Below, piece by piece: positions 42,833 to 50,498 of a stretch of DNA of 50,498 bases. This DNA is from Eubacterium sp. (lineage in GTDB: Bacteria; Bacillota; Clostridia; Lachnospirales; Lachnospiraceae): contig JAETSX010000024.1 in NCBI GenBank assembly GCA_021769425.1, forward strand, positions 1 to 50,498, given 5' to 3'. Every line of letters begins with the position of its first letter. The stretch's first letter is position 1. A program made the translations under genes and the position numbers. The notes under the pieces were generated by a model that was not told the DNA's origin, did not search any database, and worked only from the letters and a program-made list of their open reading frames with translations.

Positions 42833-43328
42833 GGCTGCCACCTCCTTCATATTTGCTGGCCAGATGCGCCTCCCATACGGAATCAAGCACTGCGCGGCGC
42901 AGGATCCTGTCATCAAAGCCGGCCTCTCCATAGCCCTGCCTTATAGTGTCAAAGTAGCTGCGGGAAGGCGTGCCGTATGGGTGGCGGGGCTCATTCATGA
43001 TGTAAACCATGGCCTGCACCCGCCTGCCATCCACCATTATCCGCAGCGTTTCTTTGCGGTACAGGTGGGGATAGCCCTCATAGATGTCGAGGCTGCGCTC
43101 ATCACTGGGCGGCAGCTGCCAGATGAGAACCGGCGCTTTGCTGCCTTTATGTTTCTCAATCGTTGCTACGGCGGCGCCTCCGCCCCGGAACATCAGCCGG
43201 TAGTTATGTAAATAAACTGCTTTTACGGTTTCGGCTGTCGGGCAGCGTCTTGCCATCTGCCCCAGATTGAGGTTGGAGCCGTAGGCGATATAGAATCTGT
43301 CTTTTTCCGGATGGTTGTTTTTACTCAT
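42825..43328 (-). CDS. Gamma-glutamylcyclotransferase-like (AIG2/GGCT-fold) protein
   Basis: 167 residues from the ATG at 43328 (GGAGG upstream; overlaps the amidoligase stop, ATGA). The GGCT signature FYIAYGSNLNLGQMARRCP is near the N-terminus. The catalytic-type Glu/Asp region is LDIYEGYPHLYRKETL. GGCT enzymes release 5-oxoproline from gamma-glutamyl amides. Next to an amidoligase, the pair could make and remove a gamma-glutamyl (or related) amide linkage on a small molecule or peptide (inference from the published amidoligase/AIG2 association). Confidence 0.87.
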   Translation of the reverse strand: MSKNNHPEKDRFYIAYGSNLNLGQMARRCPTAETVKAVYLHNYRLMFRGGGAAVATIEKHKGSKAPVLIWQLPPSDERSLDIYEGYPHLYRKETLRIMVDGRRVQAMVYIMNEPRHPYGTPSRSYFDTIRQGYGEAGFDDRILRRAVLDSVWEAHLASKYEGGGSHD

Positions 43329-44254
43329 GCGTTCTGTCCTCCATTCCCTGTATTTCTGGCGCCCACATGGCTCCGGACATTCTCTCTGGAACCGTACCGC
43401 CATGCGGCGTTGCCATTCAAATGCCGGTACAGGTGCTCCCGGCAGCTTTTAAACTCGTCACCGATAAACCTAATACGGTTCAGCCATACACGCATGGCGA
43501 ACTTCTCGTTTTCTTCCTGCACCTTGCGGCAGCTGGCGCTTTTCTGGGTCAGCGCCTGATGGTTCAGGGCGAGCGCCAACACGATATATGCCCGGATTTT
43601 CCCGGTGTGCAGCGTCCCATTAAACCCCCGAAGCTCAACCGTATGGTTCCCATGAAACAGGCTGTGCAGGTTGAGGAAGTGGTAACGGCTCGTGTTGTAA
43701 TGGCTGGTGCGGTTTCTGGGGTGTTTCTCATACCAGATGGCCTCGATCTGCTCAAAGGTTTTGGGCTTCTCTTTGTTCAGCCGCTCCACCAGATAGGCGT
43801 CCATCTTCTTGCAGTAATGCATCCGCTCCGGCGCAATCTGAAGGGCCTTATAGAGCAGGTCATTGTGCGCATAGATGATGTTGATGAAGTTGCGGACGCT
43901 TCTTGGCGTATGGCCAGAGCCGTCCAGATGGATGTGGATGCCGCAGGAATGGTTGGAAAACCCTCCGGCTTTGCGGAGCCTCCTTGCCAAAGCCTGCACC
44001 GTGTCAATATCTTCCCGGTATAGCAGGATGGGGCTGACCAGCTCCATGCTGTAACTGCCATCCGCGGATATGGTCCTGCGCCCCTCCTTTTTCTGGCAGA
44101 GGATGCTGCCGTCGTACATGAACTTCCAAATCCGCCCATCAGGGGCTTTGACCTTCTGGGTGTCATAATAATCATTTGCGGCGGTAAGTGTGCCGCCCAA
44201 GAAATGCGCAGCGGTCCCTGCCGCTTCCTTCCGGGTAATCCCGGTAAACTGGAA
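43325..44254 (-). pseudogene. Amidoligase (COOH-NH2 ligase, glutamine-synthetase-like fold), 5'-truncated
   Basis: About 300 codons are open from an in-frame TAA at 44255 to the stop at 43325. The first coding-like residues, QFTGITRKEAAGTAAHFLGG, correspond to a point about 10 residues into typical Amidoligase_2 proteins. The start codon and the first strand (usually FGVEIEMTG) are missing. The catalytic landmarks remain: SHSCGIHIHLDGSG-type motif (NHSCGIHIHLDG), then HTVELRGFNGTLH. The C-terminal module FAMRVWLNRIRFIGDEF is shared with the 41602-42543 protein. The only start in frame is a TTG at 44200. The break coincides with the divergent small genes at 44276, so it is probably the edge of the mobile-element remnant. 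Confidence 0.82.
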
Positions 44255-44275
44255 TTACAGAAAGGAGTCAACGAA

Positions 44276-44703
44276 ATGAATATCAGCATGGAAGAAAAGA
44301 AGAAGGAGACTATTGGCAGAATGGAATCATTAGAGCTTAATGGCGCGTTATTTCTCAATTCAGTCAAAGTGGAACCGTTTACATGATGAGGCCACCCTCT
44401 GGCAAATATTTCGCTCTTAATAATCACGAATTAGAGAGAATGCGTCATTTTGAACGAGAAAATAATGACATGGTGTATGCAGTAATTCGTTCTTTCTTAG
44501 AAATTGGACAGACGAGCCCTCTTATATTAGATTCGTATCTCTTTGTAAGTGACATTTCAGAAGAATGGGAGATGGAACGAGAGGAACTGAGGGATGGAGA
44601 AACGATTGCTTACATAGTTAACTGGAAATTTTCTGATTGCTCTGAACTCAGTTATATTGGTATTAAGAAATCACAGAACGGTAGTTTGTTCCGTATTTGG
44701 TAG
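44276..44703 (+). pseudogene. Small mobile-element protein gene split by a frameshift (DUF6329-like)
   Basis: The ATG at 44276 has AAAGGAG upstream. Frame one gives MEEKKKETIGRMESLELNGA. A missing base near 44344-44347 then shifts the frame. In the second frame it continues VISQFSQSGTVYMMRPPSG, LNNHELERMRHFERENNDMV and YAVIRSFLEIG, to a TAG at 44701. Joined, it would be about 142 residues, with the layout of small uncharacterised element proteins I recall as DUF6329. The shorter frame starting at ATG 44383 could be translated alone. Confidence 0.65.
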
Positions 44704-44717
44704 AGGAGGTATTTTCT

Positions 44718-44894
44718 ATGGCAAAAGATTACGGAGAAATCAGAACCAGCAATGGCCGAAAATTAGCTGAACATAAGTATGATGGCCAAATCCATATTAT
44801 GCAGATACTGACAAAGAATGTACTGACTACGATATTGCTTTTCCCGGACGGAAGTATTGAAATCACAGAAACTCAGCAGCATCCAAAGAACTAA
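44718..44894 (+). CDS. Small conserved-looking protein
   Basis: 58 residues from the ATG at 44718 (AGGAGG upstream), 14 bases after the preceding stop. It looks like a small beta-sheet protein (QIHIMQILTKNVLTTILLFP, DGSIEITE). No family recognised. It is followed by a strong terminator. Confidence 0.6.
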   Translation: MAKDYGEIRTSNGRKLAEHKYDGQIHIMQILTKNVLTTILLFPDGSIEITETQQHPKN

Positions 44895-44945
44895 TTTTAT
44901 ATTGGTTCAAACAAAAAACATAATAATCCAACCCACTAGACCGCT

Positions 44946-44996
44946 AGACGGCAGTATGGAATATCTGAAATTTAGATATTTTACTGCCGTCTTTTT
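44946..44996 (+). terminator. Rho-independent terminator before the sigma-factor gene
   Basis: AGACGGCAGTA (44946-44956) pairs with TACTGCCGTCT (44982-44992). The enclosed ATATCT/AGATAT arms continue the hairpin. Five T follow. It ends the small-gene message 58 bases before the sigma-factor start and could also act as an attenuator if transcription runs through. Confidence 0.85.
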
Positions 44997-45053
44997 GTGT
45001 CTTGTGGAAAAGACCGGCGGCTCCTTGCGGGTTACCAACAGAAAGGAGTTCCT

Positions 45054-45548
45054 ATGTCAAATTATGATGAGGTCAAAGAATTGAGGTACACGGTGTGCAA
45101 GTACAGGAAGAAAAATGTGTCTATGAGCCGGAAAATTGAACGGCTCTACTGGAACGAACATAAAAAAGTGGAAAAGCAAACACGATGTATAATAAACGGG
45201 AAACCTTGTGGACTTAGAAATAAATGCAGCGAGTGCCCAAACATGCATGACAAGGCACTGCAATCGCTCGAATTTATAACATGGGACGATCAGGTTTCCA
45301 TAGCTACATTGTCCGCCGAGGACGAAATAATCAGAGCAGAGCGACACGAGGCGCTAATGAAGGCTCTATCCGAGCTGGACGAAATGGATCAGGAAATTCT
45401 TGATCTATATTATTATCACAAAGATTGGTCTGAATACAAGATTGCGTGCAAGATAGGCAGATGCCAAAAGACAGTTAATGACAGAAAAACTAAAGCTCTT
45501 GAAAAATTACGTATAGCTCTGGAAGATTACCGTGACACTATTTTCTAG
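45054..45548 (+). CDS. Sigma-70-like factor with a central cysteine cluster
   Basis: 164 residues from the ATG at 45054 (GAAAGGAG upstream). Residues about 95-160 form a sigma region 4: ALSELDEMDQEILDLYYYHK, then EYKIACKIGRCQKTVNDRKT, with the DNA-recognition helix. No region 2 is visible. The middle has Cys45, Cys52, Cys58 and Cys61 (CIINGKPCGLRNKCSECP), possibly a metal site. Proteins of this size occur on conjugative elements as positive regulators. It is followed by 185 bases with no gene and a convergent terminator. Confidence 0.82.
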   Translation: MSNYDEVKELRYTVCKYRKKNVSMSRKIERLYWNEHKKVEKQTRCIINGKPCGLRNKCSECPNMHDKALQSLEFITWDDQVSIATLSAEDEIIRAERHEALMKALSELDEMDQEILDLYYYHKDWSEYKIACKIGRCQKTVNDRKTKALEKLRIALEDYRDTIF

Positions 45549-45701
45549 CTACAGGTTTATCTTCCCACGAGAATGTTTTGAGTGAGAAGTATTGTTTTTA
45601 TCGGAAGACCTTTATGCTCAAATAGATAGCACGGTTTTGATTGCAGAATAGTGTTTGCTCAGCCAACTCAAGAGATGAATGCAATCTATTCTAATTACAT
45701 A

Positions 45702-45738
45702 GCCCCGCCTGCTCGCACAGACGGGGCATGGTTTTATT
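45702..45738 (+). terminator. Terminator between the sigma factor and the convergent BIG2 gene
   Basis: GCCCCG (45702-45707) pairs with CGGGGC (45722-45727), extended by CTG/CAG, and GGTTTTATTT follows on the plus strand. On the minus strand the tail is less T-rich. Confidence 0.7.
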
Positions 45739-47725
45739 TGGTGGTAACTTTTTTGGATTTTGACCAACTGGAATAAAGTTTGGTGGTCTTTCCATTCAAA
45801 GAGACATTTTTATATGTACGAATTCTGACATAGTATTTTTTTCCTTTCTTAAGCCCACTGACTGTCTTTTTGGTCTTATTTTTACTAACGGTAGCTACAC
45901 TAACTTTACTATTTCTAAATCTGCTATCGGTAGAATATGCAAGTTCATACCCCGAGATTTGATTGGACTGCTTTTTCCAGCTCACCAAAAAGCCTTTTCT
46001 TTTTGATTTTATCGAAGTTAATTTGGTGGACTTTGGATATATGGTAAACTGTTTTGTTTTTGTCCCTTTATAATTACCCTTAAACGTAACGGTGACGTTA
46101 TATATTCCCGTATCTTTCCGTTTTCCACTATATGTTACCGTGTAGTCCTTATTTTTTTCTAGTGTCCTACCAGAGCGGTCTTTGACGGTGACAGCAGGGC
46201 TATAAATTTGGCCAGTATAGGTATAAGAAACTTTTGCTAGACGGATATCGCTGATAGCATATATCGTTACATTCTGCCGGACATATCCACATTTTGTACA
46301 TTCTTCTTTTAACGAGCCGTCGTTGTTTTTGCTGGCTGGAGTCAGAGTAGTGTGGTAACTATGTGGGCAAACTACGGACACTGTACACCTAGCTGTTTCC
46401 TCGCCATCTACAGTTGTAGCAGTAATAGTAGCTTCCCCAACCGAAACCGCCTTTACCACACCGTTTTCTACCGTTGCTACGGATGGGTTGCTTGACCGCC
46501 AAATGATGGTTTTGTCCGTGGCATCATTTGGCAAAATAGTGGCCGTGATTTTTTGTTGTGAGCCGATATTAAGCGTGAACCGGGATAGATTGAGGGATAT
46601 TGAATCCACGTGGATTGGCAATACGGTAAAGGTCTGAGTTTGTGTCCCTTCATAATTACTAATAAAATTAAGCGTAACCGTATGTGTTCCAATGTTCGCA
46701 GTGTTCCCGGAGTAGGATACAATATAATCTTTTCCGGCTTCAAGGGTATTACCTTCGTCATCAGTAACGGTGACATCCGGCTGATGTTCTTCGCCATTAT
46801 AGACATAATATATCTGAGATAGTTCGATATCGTCTATTCTTGGGATACGAGTCTCAATTTTTTCGCCACATTTGGAACATATTTTGGTGATGTACCCCTC
46901 TTTTCCCATGTTAGCTGGGGTGATGCTGGTCTGATAGTTATGTTCGCATCTTACAATAACCGAGCAGGAGGCAGTAATTTCGCCATCTGCAGAAGTGGCA
47001 GTAATAGTAGCTGAGCCAACAGACAGCGCTGTTACCGTTCCTTCCTCTACTGTCGCTACGGACGGGTTGCCAGACTGCCAATTAACTGTTTTATCAGTAG
47101 CATTGTTAGGGAGAACTGTCGGAGTGATTGTTTTTTGGCTGCCGGGCTCCATTAACAAACTGGTCGGATCAAGGGAAATTGAGCTGACATTTATAATCGG
47201 CTCTTTGTAGCTGAGGGTGAGGTAGTAGGGTGTATTGTTTGTATACAGCTGTCTGACTGCAAAATAATAATCTCCCCCGCCTAAAGCAATCTCCGTTGAG
47301 CCAAAGTACATATCTCGAGAAGCACTGTAATTTTTTTGGATTTGATTTTGCCTATCTATAGATCTCCATACAATGTTATCCGGATCAGATGTAGGATAAA
47401 TAACAAATCCAGAAGATACTGTATACCCAAAATATTGCTCGGAAAGTGATTCTATATAGATATTAAGTAACCCATTTTTAGGCATAGTAAATTTATAAAT
47501 ATGCCAATAATGCTTGGCAGAACTACTTGTTTCCGTCAAACCATAATAATCCCCATCTTTGATAGAAGCACTTACAGCATTACCTAAAGTAATCGTTTCC
47601 TGCGCATATTCCAGCCAGCCCGCAGCATATGCTTTGTCTGGAAAAAGTGCGATACCCGACACTAAGATTGTCAAAGTTAGTATGATAGAAATCAGCCTTT
47701 TGCTGATACGACTTTTTACTTGCAT
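45734..47725 (-). CDS. Secreted multi-domain protein: BIG2 and Ig-like domains with FN3-like end
   Basis: 663 residues. The signal peptide ends AYA-A near residue 35. An N-terminal beta domain (about 40-175) follows. The first BIG2 domain is at about 181-262 (ITPTVLPNNATDKTVNWQSG), then a Cys/His mini-domain (CEHNY...CSKCG), an Ig-like MBG-type domain (YYVYNGEEHQPDVTV), a second BIG2 (ATILPNDATDKTIIWRSSNP), a second Cys/His mini-domain (CPHSYH...CTKCG), another Ig-like domain and an FN3-like C-terminus ending KKYYVRIRTYKN. There is no LPxTG or S-layer motif. GGAGG lies before the ATG. It is probably an extracellular, possibly carbohydrate-binding, protein. Confidence 0.88.
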   Translation of the reverse strand: MQVKSRISKRLISIILTLTILVSGIALFPDKAYAAGWLEYAQETITLGNAVSASIKDGDYYGLTETSSSAKHYWHIYKFTMPKNGLLNIYIESLSEQYFGYTVSSGFVIYPTSDPDNIVWRSIDRQNQIQKNYSASRDMYFGSTEIALGGGDYYFAVRQLYTNNTPYYLTLSYKEPIINVSSISLDPTSLLMEPGSQKTITPTVLPNNATDKTVNWQSGNPSVATVEEGTVTALSVGSATITATSADGEITASCSVIVRCEHNYQTSITPANMGKEGYITKICSKCGEKIETRIPRIDDIELSQIYYVYNGEEHQPDVTVTDDEGNTLEAGKDYIVSYSGNTANIGTHTVTLNFISNYEGTQTQTFTVLPIHVDSISLNLSRFTLNIGSQQKITATILPNDATDKTIIWRSSNPSVATVENGVVKAVSVGEATITATTVDGEETARCTVSVVCPHSYHTTLTPASKNNDGSLKEECTKCGYVRQNVTIYAISDIRLAKVSYTYTGQIYSPAVTVKDRSGRTLEKNKDYTVTYSGKRKDTGIYNVTVTFKGNYKGTKTKQFTIYPKSTKLTSIKSKRKGFLVSWKKQSNQISGYELAYSTDSRFRNSKVSVATVSKNKTKKTVSGLKKGKKYYVRIRTYKNVSLNGKTTKLYSSWSKSKKVTTK

Positions 47726-47756
47726 AAGAATACCTCCTAGTTCATGTTATATATTC

Positions 47757-47794
47757 TTGGAAACTCACAGCTCTTAAAAACACCGTGTTTCCAA
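47757..47794. promoter_or_regulatory. Inverted repeat upstream of the BIG2 gene
   Basis: TTGGAAAC (47757-47764) and GTTTCCAA (47787-47794) are perfect 8-base arms with a small CACCGTG palindrome between them, 32-69 bases upstream of the start codon. Possible operator or leader hairpin. Confidence 0.4.
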
Positions 47795-47931
47795 AGTACT
47801 TCTTTTTTCTTCACCTTCGCTTTCTCAGCGGGGCTTTATTATTTTCTTATATTTCCTCTTTACAGGCGCTCGAGGACATATACAGGCGATAACTTTGGCA
47901 AATCTTATCATTCGCAAGTATAAGAGGAAGA

Positions 47932-49638
47932 TTACTCATAGTATGGATTTTTAAATATGCCATATTCGTCTCCTTTTCGCACATACCCATACAGCCCTCT
48001 ATTTATGATGCAAATTTCATCACAGTCCATTCCTATAAGCATCTTTCCGTTTGTATCAAAAACACCATATTTCATCCCGCCATCGGCCTGCTGCCCTACA
48101 ACTGACAGACCTTCTGTAAATGGCGTCATTTCGTCATACTGTATCGGAATGACAATTTCCCCATTTCGGTCTAAAGCGCCGTATTTATATTCCCCTTCCT
48201 CCTTCTTGCCTACCCTTGCTGCGGCGTTGTTGAAATCATCCGCCATGTCATATTCTGCCGGTATTACTTCTGTTCCGTTTTTATCAAGAAAGCCCCATTT
48301 TTTTGACTCTCCCTCTCTAGTTTTTGCCAATTTCGCAAGTCCATTGACATATTTAGGAACAGCATCGGGCGTACCCATACACCATTCATCTGCCGGAATT
48401 ACAACATTCCCCTCCCGGTCGAGGAAACCTACCTTCCAATCTTCCATAGAATCCCCCTCCTTTTCCACTTTGGCTACAAGCCCTTCAGAAAAAGGAGCAT
48501 AAGCATATTCTCCTAGGGATACAAACGGAATTGCTTCTTTCCCCTTTGTGTCAATATAACCTTCTTTAGAACCTTCTTCAGTATCAATCTGCGCCTGAAA
48601 CAGTCCTTCCGCATAATCGTATATCAAACTATACTTAATCGGGATCACGACCTTTCCCGTCGTATCTATATATCCTTGCTTTGACCCATATTGCACTCTT
48701 GCGATTGGATTTTTAAAAGAGTCTGTTTGATCAAAATAAGTTGCTAAATTATATTCTAAAGGAATTACTATTTTTCCCATCTTATCAATATAACCATATT
48801 TTAATTCTTCATATGGGTTTCCACCATAAAGCGCTTCATCATATTTCGCTACAAAAGCTAGGCCATTTAAAAAGCTCCCCGCTTCATCATATATACATGG
48901 GACAACCTCCTCCCCGCTTGAGTCAATGTAACCATATCTTATTTTTCCGGTATTATCCCTTTTTCCTACTTTTGCCAACCCGTCACTGAAATTGGAAGCA
49001 TCATCATATTCAAATGCAATCTTCTCATTTCCTTTCCGGTCAATGTAACCAAGCTTCATGTTCCAACGCTCATTATTTCCTGCAAGAATTAATTCACCGT
49101 TGCTGTAATTGATATAATCATATGTATTCCGGAAAATCTTCTTCCCATTATCATCAATAAGACCATATTCTTTTACTTCAATTTCGTAACCCATGTCTTC
49201 TGTCGTTTCAGATATCAATGCCAGAATTGCAGTCCCAATTGTTTCAGATTCTGTTGTGTGCATGCCCCCAGATTCTGTTTCGATCTCCAGTTTAATCGAC
49301 TTTTGCGGGATGATCCCGGGTTCCAACCAAACAATATCTAACTTCTCTACCGGCTTCATTTCCACAGCAGACGATTCCGTGATGTTGCTGCTTGGCTCTT
49401 TATCCATCCGTTCATCGTCTTCCGGCTCTTCATCAGCCGTTCCGTCAGCCGCTTCATTGTCAGCTGGCTTTTCGTCATTTAATTCGCTGTCATCCAACTC
49501 ATTATTTTTGCCATTATTGCCGTTTTGTGTTTCATATGTCGGCTCTTGCATTGTATTGGATGTCTCATCATGGCTTTTACCACATCCTATCAACAAAAAA
49601 CTCATTATTATCATCAAGAATTTGATTGTTTTTTTCAT
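47932..49638 (-). CDS. WG-repeat lipoprotein
   Basis: 568 residues with a lipoprotein signal and lipobox LLIGC (C19). A Glu/Asp/Asn-rich linker (about 25-90) is followed by a run of about nine or ten WG-type repeats (residues 155-565), each like YGYIDSSGEEVVPCIYDEAG or WGFLDKNGTEVIPAEYDMAD. These repeats form beta-propeller-like surfaces. The protein would sit on the outer face of the membrane; a ligand is not known. It is transcribed with the acidic lipoprotein gene 20 bases upstream. Confidence 0.88.
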   Translation of the reverse strand: MKKTIKFLMIIMSFLLIGCGKSHDETSNTMQEPTYETQNGNNGKNNELDDSELNDEKPADNEAADGTADEEPEDDERMDKEPSSNITESSAVEMKPVEKLDIVWLEPGIIPQKSIKLEIETESGGMHTTESETIGTAILALISETTEDMGYEIEVKEYGLIDDNGKKIFRNTYDYINYSNGELILAGNNERWNMKLGYIDRKGNEKIAFEYDDASNFSDGLAKVGKRDNTGKIRYGYIDSSGEEVVPCIYDEAGSFLNGLAFVAKYDEALYGGNPYEELKYGYIDKMGKIVIPLEYNLATYFDQTDSFKNPIARVQYGSKQGYIDTTGKVVIPIKYSLIYDYAEGLFQAQIDTEEGSKEGYIDTKGKEAIPFVSLGEYAYAPFSEGLVAKVEKEGDSMEDWKVGFLDREGNVVIPADEWCMGTPDAVPKYVNGLAKLAKTREGESKKWGFLDKNGTEVIPAEYDMADDFNNAAARVGKKEEGEYKYGALDRNGEIVIPIQYDEMTPFTEGLSVVGQQADGGMKYGVFDTNGKMLIGMDCDEICIINRGLYGYVRKGDEYGIFKNPYYE

Positions 49639-49658
49639 GCTGCCTTTCCTTTCAATTA

Positions 49659-50190
49659 CTATTCAATCCGCCTTAAACTTGCTCCTGCGATTTCAATATT
49701 GTCATCATCTATGATATTGACGGTCTGGTTTAGGCTTTCCCCTAAAACACTCGTGATATCCAAAACATACCTATCATTCTCTTTATAAAAAGCATATGTA
49801 TCATTCGGACTGTAAAAGTTACAATTGTTTCCGTCAAATATAATAATTGCTCCCGGCTGTGCCTGCCCGAATCCACTTTCGCCAACGCTTTTCCATTTAC
49901 CCATGATATCGTAAGAATCTGGAACAATGTAAGAATTAGTTTGGGATTCTACATCTGATCCTGTACTGCCAGATGCTTCTTCTTCATACCCATATGTATC
50001 ATCCTCATAATCGGAATCCGTTTCTTCAGACTCTTCATAGTTATCTTCCTCATAATCCATATCCGTTTCTTCAGACTCTGAATCATTTTCCCATGTATCC
50101 GTATCATCTGCTGTGTCAGAAACACCAGTTCCACACCCACCGAATAATACACTAAGCAGCAAAGCTACTATATAAAAGTTTATTTTTCAT
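49659..50190 (-). pseudogene. Acidic lipoprotein, frameshift in the start region
   Basis: The body (from 50162) reads LLLSVLFGGCG, a lipobox, then a long Asp/Glu/Ser/Tyr-rich stretch and a small folded domain (DIMGKWKSVGESGFG; IIIFDGNNCNFYSPND; LDITSVLGES). A ribosome site GGAGG and ATG AAA lie at 50190, but that frame stops after about a dozen codons. With four instead of five A in the run just after the ATG (plus-strand T at 50183-50187), the two join as MKINFYIVALLLSVLFGGCG, a perfect lipoprotein signal. Either a real frameshift, a sequencing error, or translation from the TTG at 50162. Confidence 0.7.
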
Positions 50191-50498
50191 ATGTTTACCT
50201 CCTTCGTTAGATACTCTCTCCAGTCCTTTTCTGTTTTGCCTATATAACCTCCATTTTGCGTCAGAGGTAATAAGCATTCCCCATACTCAGAACAAAACTT
50301 AGCGCTCTCTGGAAACTTTTTCAACAATGAATAAATACATTTTGACAGCAACACTCTTCATTCAGGAAATTCAATCCACGGCTTATTTACTCAAACTTCC
50401 CACACTGATTCAGGAAATAAAGCCTTAATAAATGCAGGCTGAGACACAAACCAGTTGATCAGTTGCGTTTTTACTGCATTTGTGATCTTAATCGCCTC
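50187..50498 (-). pseudogene. Coding-like stretch with two in-frame TGA codons, runs off the window
   Basis: One minus-strand frame, entering at the window edge, reads ITNAVKTQLINWFVSQPAFI and KALFPESVWEV, then TGA (50391-50393), VNKPWIEFPE, TGA (50358-50360), SLLKKFPESAKFCSEYGECL and LTQNGGYIGKTEKDWREYLT. It ends with TGA overlapping the start of the acidic lipoprotein gene (ATGA). The overlap and composition argue that it is, or was, one gene of the same operon. Both internal TGAs could be former TGG (Trp). No family recognised. Confidence 0.45.

Overview
The window looks like the chromosome of a low-to-mid GC Gram-positive gut anaerobe, most likely a Lachnospiraceae-type Clostridia. The signs are strong GGAGG ribosome sites, CUT1 sugar ABC transporters without a local ATPase, GPH-type sugar symporters, AraC-cupin and ROK sugar regulators, GH78/GH42/GH3 enzymes, rubrerythrin, YitT and BIG2/MBG-type surface proteins. 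No rRNA, tRNA or CRISPR array was recognised.

Layout. (1) 1-2330: a 5'-truncated LRR/Ig-like surface-protein gene abutting a decayed alpha/beta-hydrolase. (2) 2333-12624: an L-rhamnose utilisation locus. On the minus strand it runs rhaB, an arabinose/fucose-type isomerase, rhaD, then a solute-binding lipoprotein and two permeases. A divergent AraC regulator and a GH78 rhamnosidase follow. The binding protein has two in-frame TGA codons at probable Trp positions and one permease has a +1 frameshift, so the transporter is probably broken (or the sequence has errors). (3) 12709-15858: a GPH symporter and a GH3 glucosidase fused by a deletion, with a divergent AraC regulator. (4) 15862-17855: a gene graveyard with remnants of a two-component system, an M19 dipeptidase and HsdR. 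(5) 17936-20327: a ROK repressor followed by a polyol dehydrogenase behind a strong promoter with a palindrome. (6) 20705-27393: an OmpR/histidine-kinase pair followed by a Gld-like ABC exporter operon (ATPase, permease, GldG-like, DUF4340-like), the last gene with an in-frame TAG. (7) 27527-38267: housekeeping and accessory genes, including YccF, rubrerythrin, an exported trigger-factor-like lipoprotein, YitT, a HAD phosphatase, GH42 beta-galactosidase with a repeat-bearing leader, a 1030-residue two-zinc-ribbon protein of unknown function, and an orphan LytTR regulator.

(8) 38633-45548: a mobile-element remnant. It carries a VbhA/Fic pair with altered key residues, a large serine recombinase and a second recombinase tail, DUF4314-like and DUF5049-like proteins, a gamma-glutamylcyclotransferase-like protein, a 5'-truncated amidoligase, a frameshifted small gene and a sigma-70-like factor. 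(9) 45734-50498: secreted or lipid-anchored proteins (BIG2/FN3, WG repeats, an acidic lipoprotein) and a coding-like stretch with in-frame TGAs running off the window.

The most promising candidates for something undescribed are the amidoligase/GGCT mobile module, with a C-terminal module shared between two of its proteins; the 1030-residue protein; the Fic/antitoxin pair that has lost both partners of the usual inhibitory salt bridge; and the repeat-derived hairpin leaders. Single-base lesions are unusually frequent, so reads should be checked before any are called real.
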